A stretch of 64,000 nucleotides of DNA from positions 186,001 to 250,000 of the forward strand of contig NZ_CP095481.1 in NCBI RefSeq assembly GCF_023023025.1, written 5' to 3'. A model generated the notes under the pieces. That model worked only from the letters and a program-made list of their open reading frames with translations. It did no database searches and was not told where the DNA came from. Every line of letters starts with the position of its first letter. Positions within the stretch are counted from its first letter, which is position 1. The position numbers and the translations under genes are program-made. Positions 35,255 through 43,254 of this stretch are shown one piece after another. The DNA comes from Amycolatopsis sp. WQ 127309 (GTDB lineage: Bacteria > Actinomycetota > Actinomycetes > Mycobacteriales > Pseudonocardiaceae).

Positions 35255-36914
35255 AGGAACCCGCCGGGCCCTCTCGTCAACGCCTCACCCGCGCTCCGGA
35301 CCGGAAGTGGGACCGGTCGAGGAGCGCCGAGCGCCACCCACGGTGGACCACGTCTCCGGCCCGGGCCCTGGACCGACGCACTTCCGAGAGGCCGTCGCGG
35401 GGACGAAGCGCCCGGCGCAGCAGAACGCCGACGCGTCGAAACGCCGCCTGACCCTGCCGGGCCGGCCCGCCGGCATCCGCACCGAGAGCACACCCGTGTC
35501 CGTCGATGTGAGCCCGGCGCGAGGCCACGTCACCGCTACCGAGGTCACCGACATCCCCTCGGACGTCCGCGCGTTCCTCATCTCCTTCGACCCGGGCAAC
35601 AGCAACCTGCGTTCGTTGCGGGCAGCGTTGGAGCACATGCAGCAGAACTACTTTCCCGCATTAGACCTTCGCTTCGACGAAACCGGAGCGCTGCTCTCCG
35701 ATGCCACCCGTGACATCGTCGAGCAGTGGGCGCTGGCCAGGCTCGAGCACGAGCGGGTGCCGGCTGTGGTGGCCGGGCGCTCCGGCGGGTTGATCGCCGC
35801 CCACCGGATCGCCGCGTTGTACAACACCGCACCCGGCCCGGAGCCGCACTTCGAGCCCGGCGGTGTCGTGCACTGGACGAACCAAGCGCATGTCCGCACC
35901 ACTTGGCCCCCATCCGATCCGGGCCTCCCGCTGCCCGACGTGCTCGTCTCCCACGCCACGGCCCGCGGCCTGCGACCGATCGCCGGCATGGACGGCTGGT
36001 TCCCCTGGCGCGCTCTCGACAATCCCCTCTACGCCGTCGAGCCCGAGTTCGCCGGTCCCGACGGTGACGTCCACCCCGCGGTCCGAGCCAGGGCCGGCGA
36101 AATCACCGCCAAGATCGGCATCGGCAGAAATGTCCTGCAAGGAATCTCCGAAGATCCCGATGACCCGCGCTTGCCCGAGCTGCCCAGAAAACAGTTCGAC
36201 AAAATCATCGCCCGGCTTCAAAGCAAAGTGGTCAGGGACCTCAAACAGCTGGTCAGGAACTCCGCTAACCCCACTCGGGACGGCATTCGACTCGCTCCCC
36301 TGCATCCGGTCGCCCCTGACCGGCCCATCTACGTCGGACGAGTCAGGCCGCACCACACCATGCCTCAAGAAAAGGTCATCGTCGGTCAGTACGGCGCGTT
36401 CCTCACGGATCCTCCGGGAAGCACTCCAGCCGGCCTGCAGCCCTCGTTCACGAACAGCCGGTACCTCGGCTTTTACGCGGCCGCACTCATCGGACCAAGG
36501 CTGCCGCCGGAAGAGCGAAAAGCGGCGATGGAGCGGTGGCGCGAGGAACAAGACGCGGCTCGGTACCTCATGCAGACCGGGGCGGGCAAGAACCTCCACT
36601 ACATGACCGCGGACGCCGGCGGCAACTCCACCGCTTTCGCGAACGCCCCCAGCAAACCCGCCGTACGCGGGACATCGAACCCGCGCGCCGGGCGCGAACA
36701 GGTCGACTTCGACCGCGTCAATACGGTCCTCTTGGGTTTCGAGGTCTCCATGCCCGACAAGTTCGACCCGAAGGGGTTCCTGCCGGTCGGCATCAATGTC
36801 CTCGTCCCTCTCGACAACGCTTTCGACCCCGAGGTGAACCCGTTCGGTGTCATCCTCCTGGACTATGGCAACAAGTTCGACCTGGGCGTACCGGTCAAGG
36901 ACGAGCCGGAATAG
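34803..36914 (+). CDS. Polymorphic-toxin-like protein, downstream frame with C-terminal effector domain
   Basis: This frame continues repeat 8 exactly (ATFKQFLLENRHATNAQL onward) and runs to a TAA-free stop at 36914; annotation software may start it at GTG 34917. After repeat 8 comes a Pro/Arg-rich linker (to about 35540), a helical domain with VPAVVAGRSGGLIAAHRIAA, then a C-terminal domain of about 200 residues. That domain contains YVGRVRPHH, GQYGAFL, NSRYLGFYAAALIG, DAGGNSTAFANAP and a final NPFGVILLDYGNKF. The order resembles a SET methyltransferase (LGxYxGxLI, GNxxxFxNH, GEELxxDYG), though similarity is weak. No immunity gene is recognised downstream. Confidence 0.7.
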   Translation, partial: AEGRPATFKQFLLENRHATNAQLTPNGTGILPAWGKALVKAWVIDSGTPGPARLTVERVADLSGGLLSLATAGSWRRQAGAPLPAAGSHITAPIDARFDADASRDAWATGSGAGGIAARGPQPPSQRDVAAEDSGRMAGWHQEVTAMPAGEGTRRALSSTPHPRSGPEVGPVEERRAPPTVDHVSGPGPGPTHFREAVAGTKRPAQQNADASKRRLTLPGRPAGIRTESTPVSVDVSPARGHVTATEVTDIPSDVRAFLISFDPGNSNLRSLRAALEHMQQNYFPALDLRFDETGALLSDATRDIVEQWALARLEHERVPAVVAGRSGGLIAAHRIAALYNTAPGPEPHFEPGGVVHWTNQAHVRTTWPPSDPGLPLPDVLVSHATARGLRPIAGMDGWFPWRALDNPLYAVEPEFAGPDGDVHPAVRARAGEITAKIGIGRNVLQGISEDPDDPRLPELPRKQFDKIIARLQSKVVRDLKQLVRNSANPTRDGIRLAPLHPVAPDRPIYVGRVRPHHTMPQEKVIVGQYGAFLTDPPGSTPAGLQPSFTNSRYLGFYAAALIGPRLPPEERKAAMERWREEQDAARYLMQTGAGKNLHYMTADAGGNSTAFANAPSKPAVRGTSNPRAGREQVDFDRVNTVLLGFEVSMPDKFDPKGFLPVGINVLVPLDNAFDPEVNPFGVILLDYGNKFDLGVPVKDEPE

Positions 36915-36945
36915 GCCGGGGCTCGGGATTCGGGAGAACGCCTGG

Positions 36946-37500
36946 TCAGCTCAGCGTGATGTTGATCGAGCGATGCCTTCCTCGCTCCGCCAGCGATTCC
37001 TCGTCCCGTTGTCGGACGCGGCTGTAGAGCGGGAACACGTACCACAGAAGGCAGAACCAGGTCGTGACGCCGATCGTGATCCAGAACGCCCGCGAGAAGC
37101 CCAGCACGACGTCCAGCGTGAGCAGCAGCGCGCTGCTGAGCGCCGCCATGAGCAGCGTCAGCCCCGCCAGCACGAAGCGGTTGGAGACCTTCACCAAGGT
37201 CGGCCGGAGGCGTCGCCGGAAGACGACACGGTGGAACGCCGCCGGCGCGATCATCAGCGCGGATGCCGCGGCGCACAGCACCAGGCTGGTCACGTAGAGA
37301 CTGCGCTGCAACGAATCTATCGTGTCGAACCGGTTGGTGAACGCCATCGCGAACAGGAACCCGAGCAGCAGCTGGATTCCCGTCTGGGCGACGCGCACCT
37401 CCTGCAGCAGTTCCGCGTAGTTCCGGTGCAACCGCTGCTGGTAGTTCTTGTCGTGAGTTTCGGTTTCGGACTGCACACGGGGTGGCATGGTGGCCGTCAT
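36946..37500 (-). CDS. DUF6328 family membrane protein
   Basis: A 184-residue protein with four hydrophobic segments (about 43-62, 72-92, 110-135, 140-160) and charged ends, including the family opening YQQRLHRNYAELLQEVRVAQTG split over residues 20-41. The function of this actinobacterial family is unknown. GGAG precedes the ATG at 37500. It converges on the toxin gene with a 31-base gap, so it is not a same-strand immunity gene, but its membrane location makes that idea worth keeping open. Confidence 0.8.
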   Translation of the reverse strand: MTATMPPRVQSETETHDKNYQQRLHRNYAELLQEVRVAQTGIQLLLGFLFAMAFTNRFDTIDSLQRSLYVTSLVLCAAASALMIAPAAFHRVVFRRRLRPTLVKVSNRFVLAGLTLLMAALSSALLLTLDVVLGFSRAFWITIGVTTWFCLLWYVFPLYSRVRQRDEESLAERGRHRSINITLS

Positions 37501-37607
37501 GGTCGGCTCCCGGAATGATCGGAGGTCGGGCCGGTGCCGTGTGCGACCACGGCAACCGGCCCGTATCGGTGGGTGCCGGCACGCCGGCACGGAGTTTCTT
37601 CGCTCGT

Positions 37608-39041
37608 TCAGTCCTCGGTACGGCCCGCGAGGACGACGTCGTCCACGAGCCGTCTCAGCTCGGCTTCAGTGGTGTGCGGGTTCAGCAGGGTCAGCTTGAG
37701 GTAGACGGCTCCGCCGAACTCGGTCCGGCCGATCACCGCCCGGCCCCTGCGCAGCAGGGTCCGGCGGAGCCGGGCATTCACCTCGTCGGCGGAACCGCGT
37801 TCGGGCAAGTACCGGAACACCACCGAACTCAGCACCGGATCCCGGAACAGCTCCAGCCGCGGCTGGGCCTGAATGAGCGCCGCGGCCCGCCACGCCAGGA
37901 CGTGACACCGGTCGACGAGCTCCCCGACGCCTTGGCGGCCGAGAGCGCGCAGCGTGACGGCGATCTTCAGCGCGTCGGCCCGCCGCGTCGTCCGCAGCGA
38001 GCGCCCGAGCAGGCTGGTGTAGCCGGCCTCCTCGTCGTCCTCGTTGCAGATGTAGGCCACCCGCCGGGCGAGCGGCGCGAACAGGGCGCCGTCCCGCAGG
38101 AGCAGCACGCCGGCGGCCACCGGCTGCCAGCCGAGCTTGTGCAGGTCCAGCCCGACGGAATCCGCCTCGCTCAGCCCGTCGAGCAGCGGTGCCAGCCGCC
38201 GCGAGAACAACGCCCCGCCCCCGTAGGCCGCGTCCACGTGCAGCCAGGCTCCGGCCTCCGCCGCGATGGCGGCGATCTCCCGCAGCGGGTCGATCGCGCC
38301 CAGGTCACTCGTGCCCGCGGTGGCGACGATCGCGGCCGGCGCCTCCCCGCGCGCCCGCGCCTCGGCGATGGCCGTACGCAACGCGGCCGGGGACATCCGG
38401 TGGTCCGCGTCGACGTCGACGGCCGTGACGAAGTCCTCGCCGATGCCCAGCACCCCGGCACTCCGCTGGACCGAGAAGTGCGCCTCCGCGGAACAGAAGA
38501 CCCGCAGCCGCCGGTCCCCCGCGGTACGCCGCGCGTGCTCGCGCGCCAGGAACAGGCCGGTCAGGTTCGATTCCGTGCCCCCGGACGTGAGGACCCCGGA
38601 AGCGGCTTCGCCGAAGGGCACCAGGCGGGCGAGTGCTTCGACGACCTCGGTCTCGACGGCGGTCGCGGACGGTGCCTGGTCCCAGGAGTCCAAGGACGAG
38701 TTGAAGACGCTCGCGACGACGTCCGCGGCGACCGCGACCGCGAGCGGCGGAGCGTGGAGGTGCGCGACGCAGGCCGGGTCCGCGGGATCGACCGCGTGCG
38801 CGGCGAACACCCGGGCCAGCTCCACGAGCGCCCGCTCGGCACCGGCGCCCTCCTCCGGCAGGGCGTCGCCGAGGGCGCGAACGGCGTCGGCGGCGTCGGT
38901 GGGCCGGCCCGCCGGCAGCGGCCCCGACCGCTCCGCCGTTCCCTTCCGGACCGCTTCGAGGGCCGGAGCGAGCAGCTCGAGCAGGTGGGCGGGTCCGTCG
39001 ACGCCGCCGGCGAGCCGGGCGTCGGGTCCGAGGGCCGTCAT
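37608..39041 (-). CDS. Group II PLP-dependent amino acid decarboxylase (DABA decarboxylase-like)
   Basis: A fold-type I decarboxylase of 477 residues. His188 (AEAHFS) should stack on PLP, Asp270 (HVDAAYGG) pair with the pyridine nitrogen and Lys302 (GLDLHKLGW) form the Schiff base. The overall sequence suits the tyrosine/2,4-diaminobutyrate decarboxylase group. Its ATG overlaps the stop of the ornithine aminomutase gene by 4 bases. A likely substrate is therefore 2,4-diaminopentanoate, the C-methyl homologue of 2,4-diaminobutyrate, giving 1,3-diaminobutane. Decarboxylation of a tyrosine- or ornithine-type substrate is the alternative. Confidence 0.85.
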   Translation of the reverse strand: MTALGPDARLAGGVDGPAHLLELLAPALEAVRKGTAERSGPLPAGRPTDAADAVRALGDALPEEGAGAERALVELARVFAAHAVDPADPACVAHLHAPPLAVAVAADVVASVFNSSLDSWDQAPSATAVETEVVEALARLVPFGEAASGVLTSGGTESNLTGLFLAREHARRTAGDRRLRVFCSAEAHFSVQRSAGVLGIGEDFVTAVDVDADHRMSPAALRTAIAEARARGEAPAAIVATAGTSDLGAIDPLREIAAIAAEAGAWLHVDAAYGGGALFSRRLAPLLDGLSEADSVGLDLHKLGWQPVAAGVLLLRDGALFAPLARRVAYICNEDDEEAGYTSLLGRSLRTTRRADALKIAVTLRALGRQGVGELVDRCHVLAWRAAALIQAQPRLELFRDPVLSSVVFRYLPERGSADEVNARLRRTLLRRGRAVIGRTEFGGAVYLKLTLLNPHTTEAELRRLVDDVVLAGRTED

Positions 39042-41590
39042 CGGAGGCTGACCGCTCGCTCGGAGGCGGTCACCGATTCGAGGATGAACCGCGCGACGTC
39101 GACTCCACGCGTGCCACGGCCGAAGCCGGCATCGAGACCGCACTGCCGGGCCATCTCGTCGGTGACCTGCGGTCCGCCGGCGATCAGCACGAGCCGGTCG
39201 CGAACGCCCCGGGCGACGGCGACGTCGTTCAGCTTGGTCATCATCACCCGGTGGATGTCGTGGTGGGACACCACGAGGCTCGCGAGCACCACCGTCACCT
39301 CCTGCTGGATCGCCTGTTCGACCAGGACCTCCACCGGCACCGACGTACCCACGTTGGCGCACGTCACCCCGAACCACTCCAGGCCCTGGTGCTTGATGTT
39401 GGTGATCTCCTGGAGGCCGACCGAATGTTCGTCGTTGCCGAGCGTGGCCCCCACGACTCGCAGCCCCAGCGGGCTCAGGGACGTGCGCACGGTCTCCGGG
39501 CTGCTCGGGGCGGCGCTCACCGCCGCCGCGGCGGGCAGTTCGGACTCCCGCACCTCGGCGGTCGTGTGCCCGGCCACCTCGAACTGGACGCCCTCGGCGG
39601 GGTGGAGCACGACCCGGTCGACGATGTGCGGATCGCGCAGGTTCATCCGCTCCGCGAGCTTCAGCGCCGCCGCGTCCGCCTTTCCCGCCGGCAGCGGGAC
39701 GAACATGCTGATCGTGACGAGGCCGTCGGCACCGTGCTCGGCCTCGGGCCGGATGACACCCGGTTCCGCGGCGAGCGCGCGTTCCCGGCGTCGCAGCACG
39801 TTGTCGTCCTCGTCGAGCTCGTCGATGTACCGGACGAGGTTGTCGTCGCACAGGGTGCAGCCCTCGTGCCCGGCCGTCCCGCTACCGGTCCGCCGGCCGA
39901 AGTGACTGCACACCGGGGCCGAATAGCCCGGACTGCGCGGGACGACCGTGTCCACTCCCACGCCGCCGGCCCGGAAGCGTCGGATGCCGTCGCCGCCACG
40001 CTCGGGGTACTTCTCACTGTCGACGAAGAACCCTTCTTCGAGCGCCGCGAAGTAACCCCCGCAGGCCAGGACGTCCTCGAACATCAGCACGGCCCGGGCG
40101 ATCAGGTCACGGATCCGCGGGCCCATCACGTCCTCGTCGAACCGCACCTGCTCCCGCAGCCCGTCCAGGCCGACGAGCGCCTGTTTCGTGGCTGAAACCG
40201 CCTCCACCGACGCGCCGTGCCACGGCACGTGGCGGGCTTCGTCCGGCGCGATGGTGCTCTGGATGTCCGCGCTGGTGAGCCGGGATATCAGCGTGTCCAG
40301 CACGTGCAGCACGGTCGTCTCGTGGGCGTTGGTGGTGCTGTACCGGGTGTTCTGCTGGGCGCGGAAGACGAAGCCGTCGAACAGGTACCGCAGCGCGACG
40401 GCGTACGGGAGGTCGAGGGCGATCTTGGGGGCCGGCGGGGCGGTCGGCGGCACGGTGGAGAGGGCGATCCGGTCACGGCGCATGCCCGCGATCTCCGACA
40501 TGACGCAGTTCAGCGCGTGCTGGACCATGAGCTCGGGGAAGATGTTCCACGCCCGGACCGCCGTCGAGTTGGCGTTGTGCGCGCCGTCGACCTGCAGGAT
40601 GTCCGCGTCCGCGAGCACGCGCTTGGCCTCGAACGCGTCGACCACCGACCGGAGCGGGTTGATGTTGCGGTAGAGGATGTTGTACTGGCAGTCCTGGTGT
40701 GCGCCGTTGACGCCTTCCTCGGCGAACACGACGGCCATCTCGCTGCCGGCGAGGCCGCTCACGTACGAGTGCAGGTTGATCGGCCGGCCGACCTCGTCTT
40801 CGACCAGGTCGAGGGCCCGCCGGGTGGCCCGTAGCTGCTTGCGCGTGATGGGCACGCCGCCGATGCCCTCGGGGGTGCCCTCGAGCAGCCCGTCGAAGTG
40901 GCTTTGCCCGAGGGTGCGGATGACCATGATGTGGTCGGCGCCGTGCCAGGCCGCCATCCGCATCCGGCGGAGGTCGTCTTCGAACCGGCCGGACGCGATC
41001 TCCGCCGTGATGGCGCAGTCGGGCTGCGGGTCGATACCGGCGAAGTACTCGGCCGCCTGCAGCGTCGCGCCGCGTTTCAGAGGCTTTGTGGACTGTCCAT
41101 AGTGGAACGTGGTCGACCCGCTGTCGCCCTGCTCGCGCCAGGACCAGCCGCGGCGTCGCGGCCGGTAGCCGTCGAGCCCGCGGAGGATCGCGTCCACGGG
41201 GAGCGGCTCGTCCGGGCGCAAGGTGAGAGGTGGTCCCACGGCGGACGCGGCAGCGGGCACCGGCGGCGAATCCTTGCCGAGCATCGCCCGGTAAGCCTCA
41301 CGAACGGTCATGCCGTGGTCGTCGGCGTACTTCCGCAGCACCCCGCCGACGCCGTCGCCGAGCCAGCCACCCCGGACGGCCGCGTCGACCAGCTCCCCCG
41401 CCTCTGTGGAGTCGAACCCCATCCGGAGCAGGACGGATCGCTCGATCGAGGGAGTGGTGTGCTCGGCCGCGTACTGCGCGAGCGGCTCCACGACGCGCCG
41501 GGCCAGCGCCCAGAACCGGTCCCGGAGCTGCTCGAGATCCTGGCCCTGCAAGTCCGCGAGCCGGTCGGACGCGGGTCGGGTTTCCGTCAT
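39038..41590 (-). CDS. Fused ornithine 4,5-aminomutase (OraS-OraE in one polypeptide)
   Basis: An adenosylcobalamin- and PLP-dependent radical enzyme that moves the 5-amino group of D-ornithine to C4, giving 2,4-diaminopentanoate. Residues about 1-118 match the small subunit OraS (HTTPSIERSVLLRMGFDS), and residues about 140-850 match OraE (ITAEIASGRFEDDLRRMRMA, GVPITRKQ, NGAHQDCQYN, MVQHALN). The B12 motif DxHxxG is DEHSVG (residues 720-725) and the PLP lysine equivalent to OraE Lys629 is Lys733 in NIKHQG. In clostridia the two subunits are separate genes. GGAGG precedes the ATG. It overlaps the decarboxylase gene and follows the epimerase gene by 2 bases. Confidence 0.9.
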   Translation of the reverse strand: MTETRPASDRLADLQGQDLEQLRDRFWALARRVVEPLAQYAAEHTTPSIERSVLLRMGFDSTEAGELVDAAVRGGWLGDGVGGVLRKYADDHGMTVREAYRAMLGKDSPPVPAAASAVGPPLTLRPDEPLPVDAILRGLDGYRPRRRGWSWREQGDSGSTTFHYGQSTKPLKRGATLQAAEYFAGIDPQPDCAITAEIASGRFEDDLRRMRMAAWHGADHIMVIRTLGQSHFDGLLEGTPEGIGGVPITRKQLRATRRALDLVEDEVGRPINLHSYVSGLAGSEMAVVFAEEGVNGAHQDCQYNILYRNINPLRSVVDAFEAKRVLADADILQVDGAHNANSTAVRAWNIFPELMVQHALNCVMSEIAGMRRDRIALSTVPPTAPPAPKIALDLPYAVALRYLFDGFVFRAQQNTRYSTTNAHETTVLHVLDTLISRLTSADIQSTIAPDEARHVPWHGASVEAVSATKQALVGLDGLREQVRFDEDVMGPRIRDLIARAVLMFEDVLACGGYFAALEEGFFVDSEKYPERGGDGIRRFRAGGVGVDTVVPRSPGYSAPVCSHFGRRTGSGTAGHEGCTLCDDNLVRYIDELDEDDNVLRRRERALAAEPGVIRPEAEHGADGLVTISMFVPLPAGKADAAALKLAERMNLRDPHIVDRVVLHPAEGVQFEVAGHTTAEVRESELPAAAAVSAAPSSPETVRTSLSPLGLRVVGATLGNDEHSVGLQEITNIKHQGLEWFGVTCANVGTSVPVEVLVEQAIQQEVTVVLASLVVSHHDIHRVMMTKLNDVAVARGVRDRLVLIAGGPQVTDEMARQCGLDAGFGRGTRGVDVARFILESVTASERAVSLR

Positions 41591-41592
41591 CG

Positions 41593-42507
41593 TCAGGCCT
41601 CCGACTGGATCGGGAGCCGCCGCGCGGGGCGGCGGGGTTCGGTGAGGTACCCGACCGGGCCCGCCAGCGTCAGGCCGTAGCTCCGCTGGGCGACGCTGAC
41701 TTCGCCGCCCCTCGTCCGCAGGGTCACCGGCAACGAGACGAGACCCGCGCACCAGCCCACGTAGGCCGTCGCGGTCGCGCCGGTGCCGCAGCACTGAGTC
41801 TCGTCCTCGACACCGACCTCGTAGGTCCGGATGACGAGGCTTCGGTCCTGCACCGCCGCGAAGTTGACGTGCAGGCCGCCGGGGTATCCCAGCCGGGCGC
41901 ACAGTTCCGGATCGCGGCTCAGCTGCGCACCCCGGGTGGCGACGTCGACCTCGTCGACTGCGGCCACACCGTCGGCCAGCACGACGAGGTGCGGGACGCC
42001 GGTGAACACGAACCAGAGGTCGTCCGCCAGTTTCTGCACTTCGCGCGGGTCGCCGATGGCGACCTCGGTGTACTCGTCCGTCACGCGAACGCGTTTCACG
42101 CCGTCGTCGGTGACGACGACGCTCCAGCTGGGCATGAGCCCTCGGTCGACGGCGTACCGGGCAACACACCGCAGGCCGTTGCCGCACATGAGTTCCGGCG
42201 TCCCGTCCCGGTCGAAGAACTTCATGCGCGGACCACGAACGTGCCGTGGGTAGAAAAAGAGCACGCCGTCGATGCGAGCCGACGTCACGGAGTCGCTCAG
42301 GACCACGGCGCCGGTGCGGAGCAGCTCCGCCGGGTCGTCCTCGCGGCCGGAGAGTTCGACGATCGCGATGATGTTCCCGTTCCCGTGCAGAAGCGCGCAC
42401 TTGTCCACTTCAGCGCGCAACCTCCCGGGAAGCGCACCGACAGCGGCGTCCACTTCGTCGTGCAGGTTCACCGGTGTCGGAACACGGACCGGATTCAGCA
42501 GAGTCAT
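41593..42507 (-). CDS. DapF-like PLP-independent amino acid epimerase/racemase
   Basis: A two-base cysteine racemase of the diaminopimelate epimerase fold. Catalytic Cys108 lies in MCGNGLRC and Cys240 in TQCCGTGATA. The motif before the second Cys, ERGxGET in DapF, reads EVGVEDET, so an Arg that contacts DAP is replaced by Val, which argues against DAP as substrate. The N-terminal substrate-binding GNDF-type stretch reads GNGNII. Lying directly before the ornithine aminomutase gene, it may convert L- to D-ornithine, or invert C2 of the aminomutase product. The ATG at 42507 has GAGGT upstream. Confidence 0.83.
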   Translation of the reverse strand: MTLLNPVRVPTPVNLHDEVDAAVGALPGRLRAEVDKCALLHGNGNIIAIVELSGREDDPAELLRTGAVVLSDSVTSARIDGVLFFYPRHVRGPRMKFFDRDGTPELMCGNGLRCVARYAVDRGLMPSWSVVVTDDGVKRVRVTDEYTEVAIGDPREVQKLADDLWFVFTGVPHLVVLADGVAAVDEVDVATRGAQLSRDPELCARLGYPGGLHVNFAAVQDRSLVIRTYEVGVEDETQCCGTGATATAYVGWCAGLVSLPVTLRTRGGEVSVAQRSYGLTLAGPVGYLTEPRRPARRLPIQSEA

Positions 42508-42681
42508 TTCACACCTCGCAATGGGAGCGAGAAACGCGAACACTATTCCCGCGAGTCATCGGAATGTTCGATCGAATTCGAGAATACCGAGGTATTCGTG
42601 AAGATCACGCGCTGCCGGGATGACACATGGTCAATGGTCAACGGTTGTGCCCGAATGGACCCCGGGCTCGCCGGCGGCGGC
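42508..42681. promoter_or_regulatory. Internal promoter/operator region with perfect palindrome at 42582-42597
   Basis: This is the only large gap in the minus-strand biosynthetic operon and is AT-richer than its surroundings. It holds the perfect inverted repeat GAATACCgaGGTATTC and, close by, TTCGATCGAA (42567-42576). It may provide a second promoter for the epimerase-aminomutase-decarboxylase block. Confidence 0.5.
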
Positions 42682-43254
42682 TCAGCCGGCCGCGCGCCAC
42701 ATCGGGAACACCGGTGGTCCGGACACCGGCGCGAACGCGGGGCCGTGGTCACGGAACCCGAGCCGCCGGTACAACCGGGCGCTGTCGGCCGAGCTGGCCT
42801 CGAGGTAGGCCGGCACCACCTCGGCGTCGCACCGGTCCAGGCCGTACCGGAACACGCGGCCGCCGGCGCCGGTCCGCTGGTTGCCGGGCACGACGCCGAG
42901 GTATTGGGCGTACGCGTGCTTGTCGGACGGTTCCCGCTCGGCCAGCAGGTCCAGGACGACGTCCAGCCGGGTCTGCTCGGCCCGGTCGAGACCGGGGATC
43001 GGACCGGCGTGCCTGATGTCCGCGCCGGCGGCGGTCCAGATCATGGTCGCGCTGAGGTCCGTGGCCACGTCGACCCAGCCGTCCGCGAAGCCGGTCTCGG
43101 CCATGGCGCGGAAATACGCCGGATGCGCTGTGGTGCGGCGGCGCTCGTCGTCCGGGAAAAGCCAGCGGCCGAGTGGATCGTCCTGGAAAGCCGCCACCAG
43201 GATGTCCACGACCACCTCCAGTTCGGCCGGATCGGCCGCCCGCACGGCGCTCAT
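42682..43254 (-). CDS. GNAT family N-acyltransferase
   Basis: A 190-residue GCN5-like acyltransferase. The acyl-CoA pyrophosphate loop appears as QYLGVVPGNQRTGAGGRVF, with the usual Q/RxxGxG/A partly altered, followed by YLEASSADSARLYRRLGF, which is typical of the family C-terminus. The N-terminus begins inside the last codon of the aminomutase gene (ATGA overlap). Possible roles are N-acylation of the product for self-protection, or, because no condensation domain exists in the locus, transfer of the carrier-bound beta-amino acyl group to a diamine. The latter is speculation. Confidence 0.85.
   Translation of the reverse strand: MSAVRAADPAELEVVVDILVAAFQDDPLGRWLFPDDERRRTTAHPAYFRAMAETGFADGWVDVATDLSATMIWTAAGADIRHAGPIPGLDRAEQTRLDVVLDLLAEREPSDKHAYAQYLGVVPGNQRTGAGGRVFRYGLDRCDAEVVPAYLEASSADSARLYRRLGFRDHGPAFAPVSGPPVFPMWRAAG

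Noticed and set aside
37608..39041. Glutamate decarboxylase or sphingosine lyase assignment for the PLP enzyme
   Set aside because: Motif spacing and the linkage to OraSE fit the DABA/tyrosine decarboxylase group better.
41593..42507. Housekeeping diaminopimelate epimerase
   Set aside because: The changed ERG motif and tight coupling to the ornithine aminomutase gene make a dedicated pathway role more likely.
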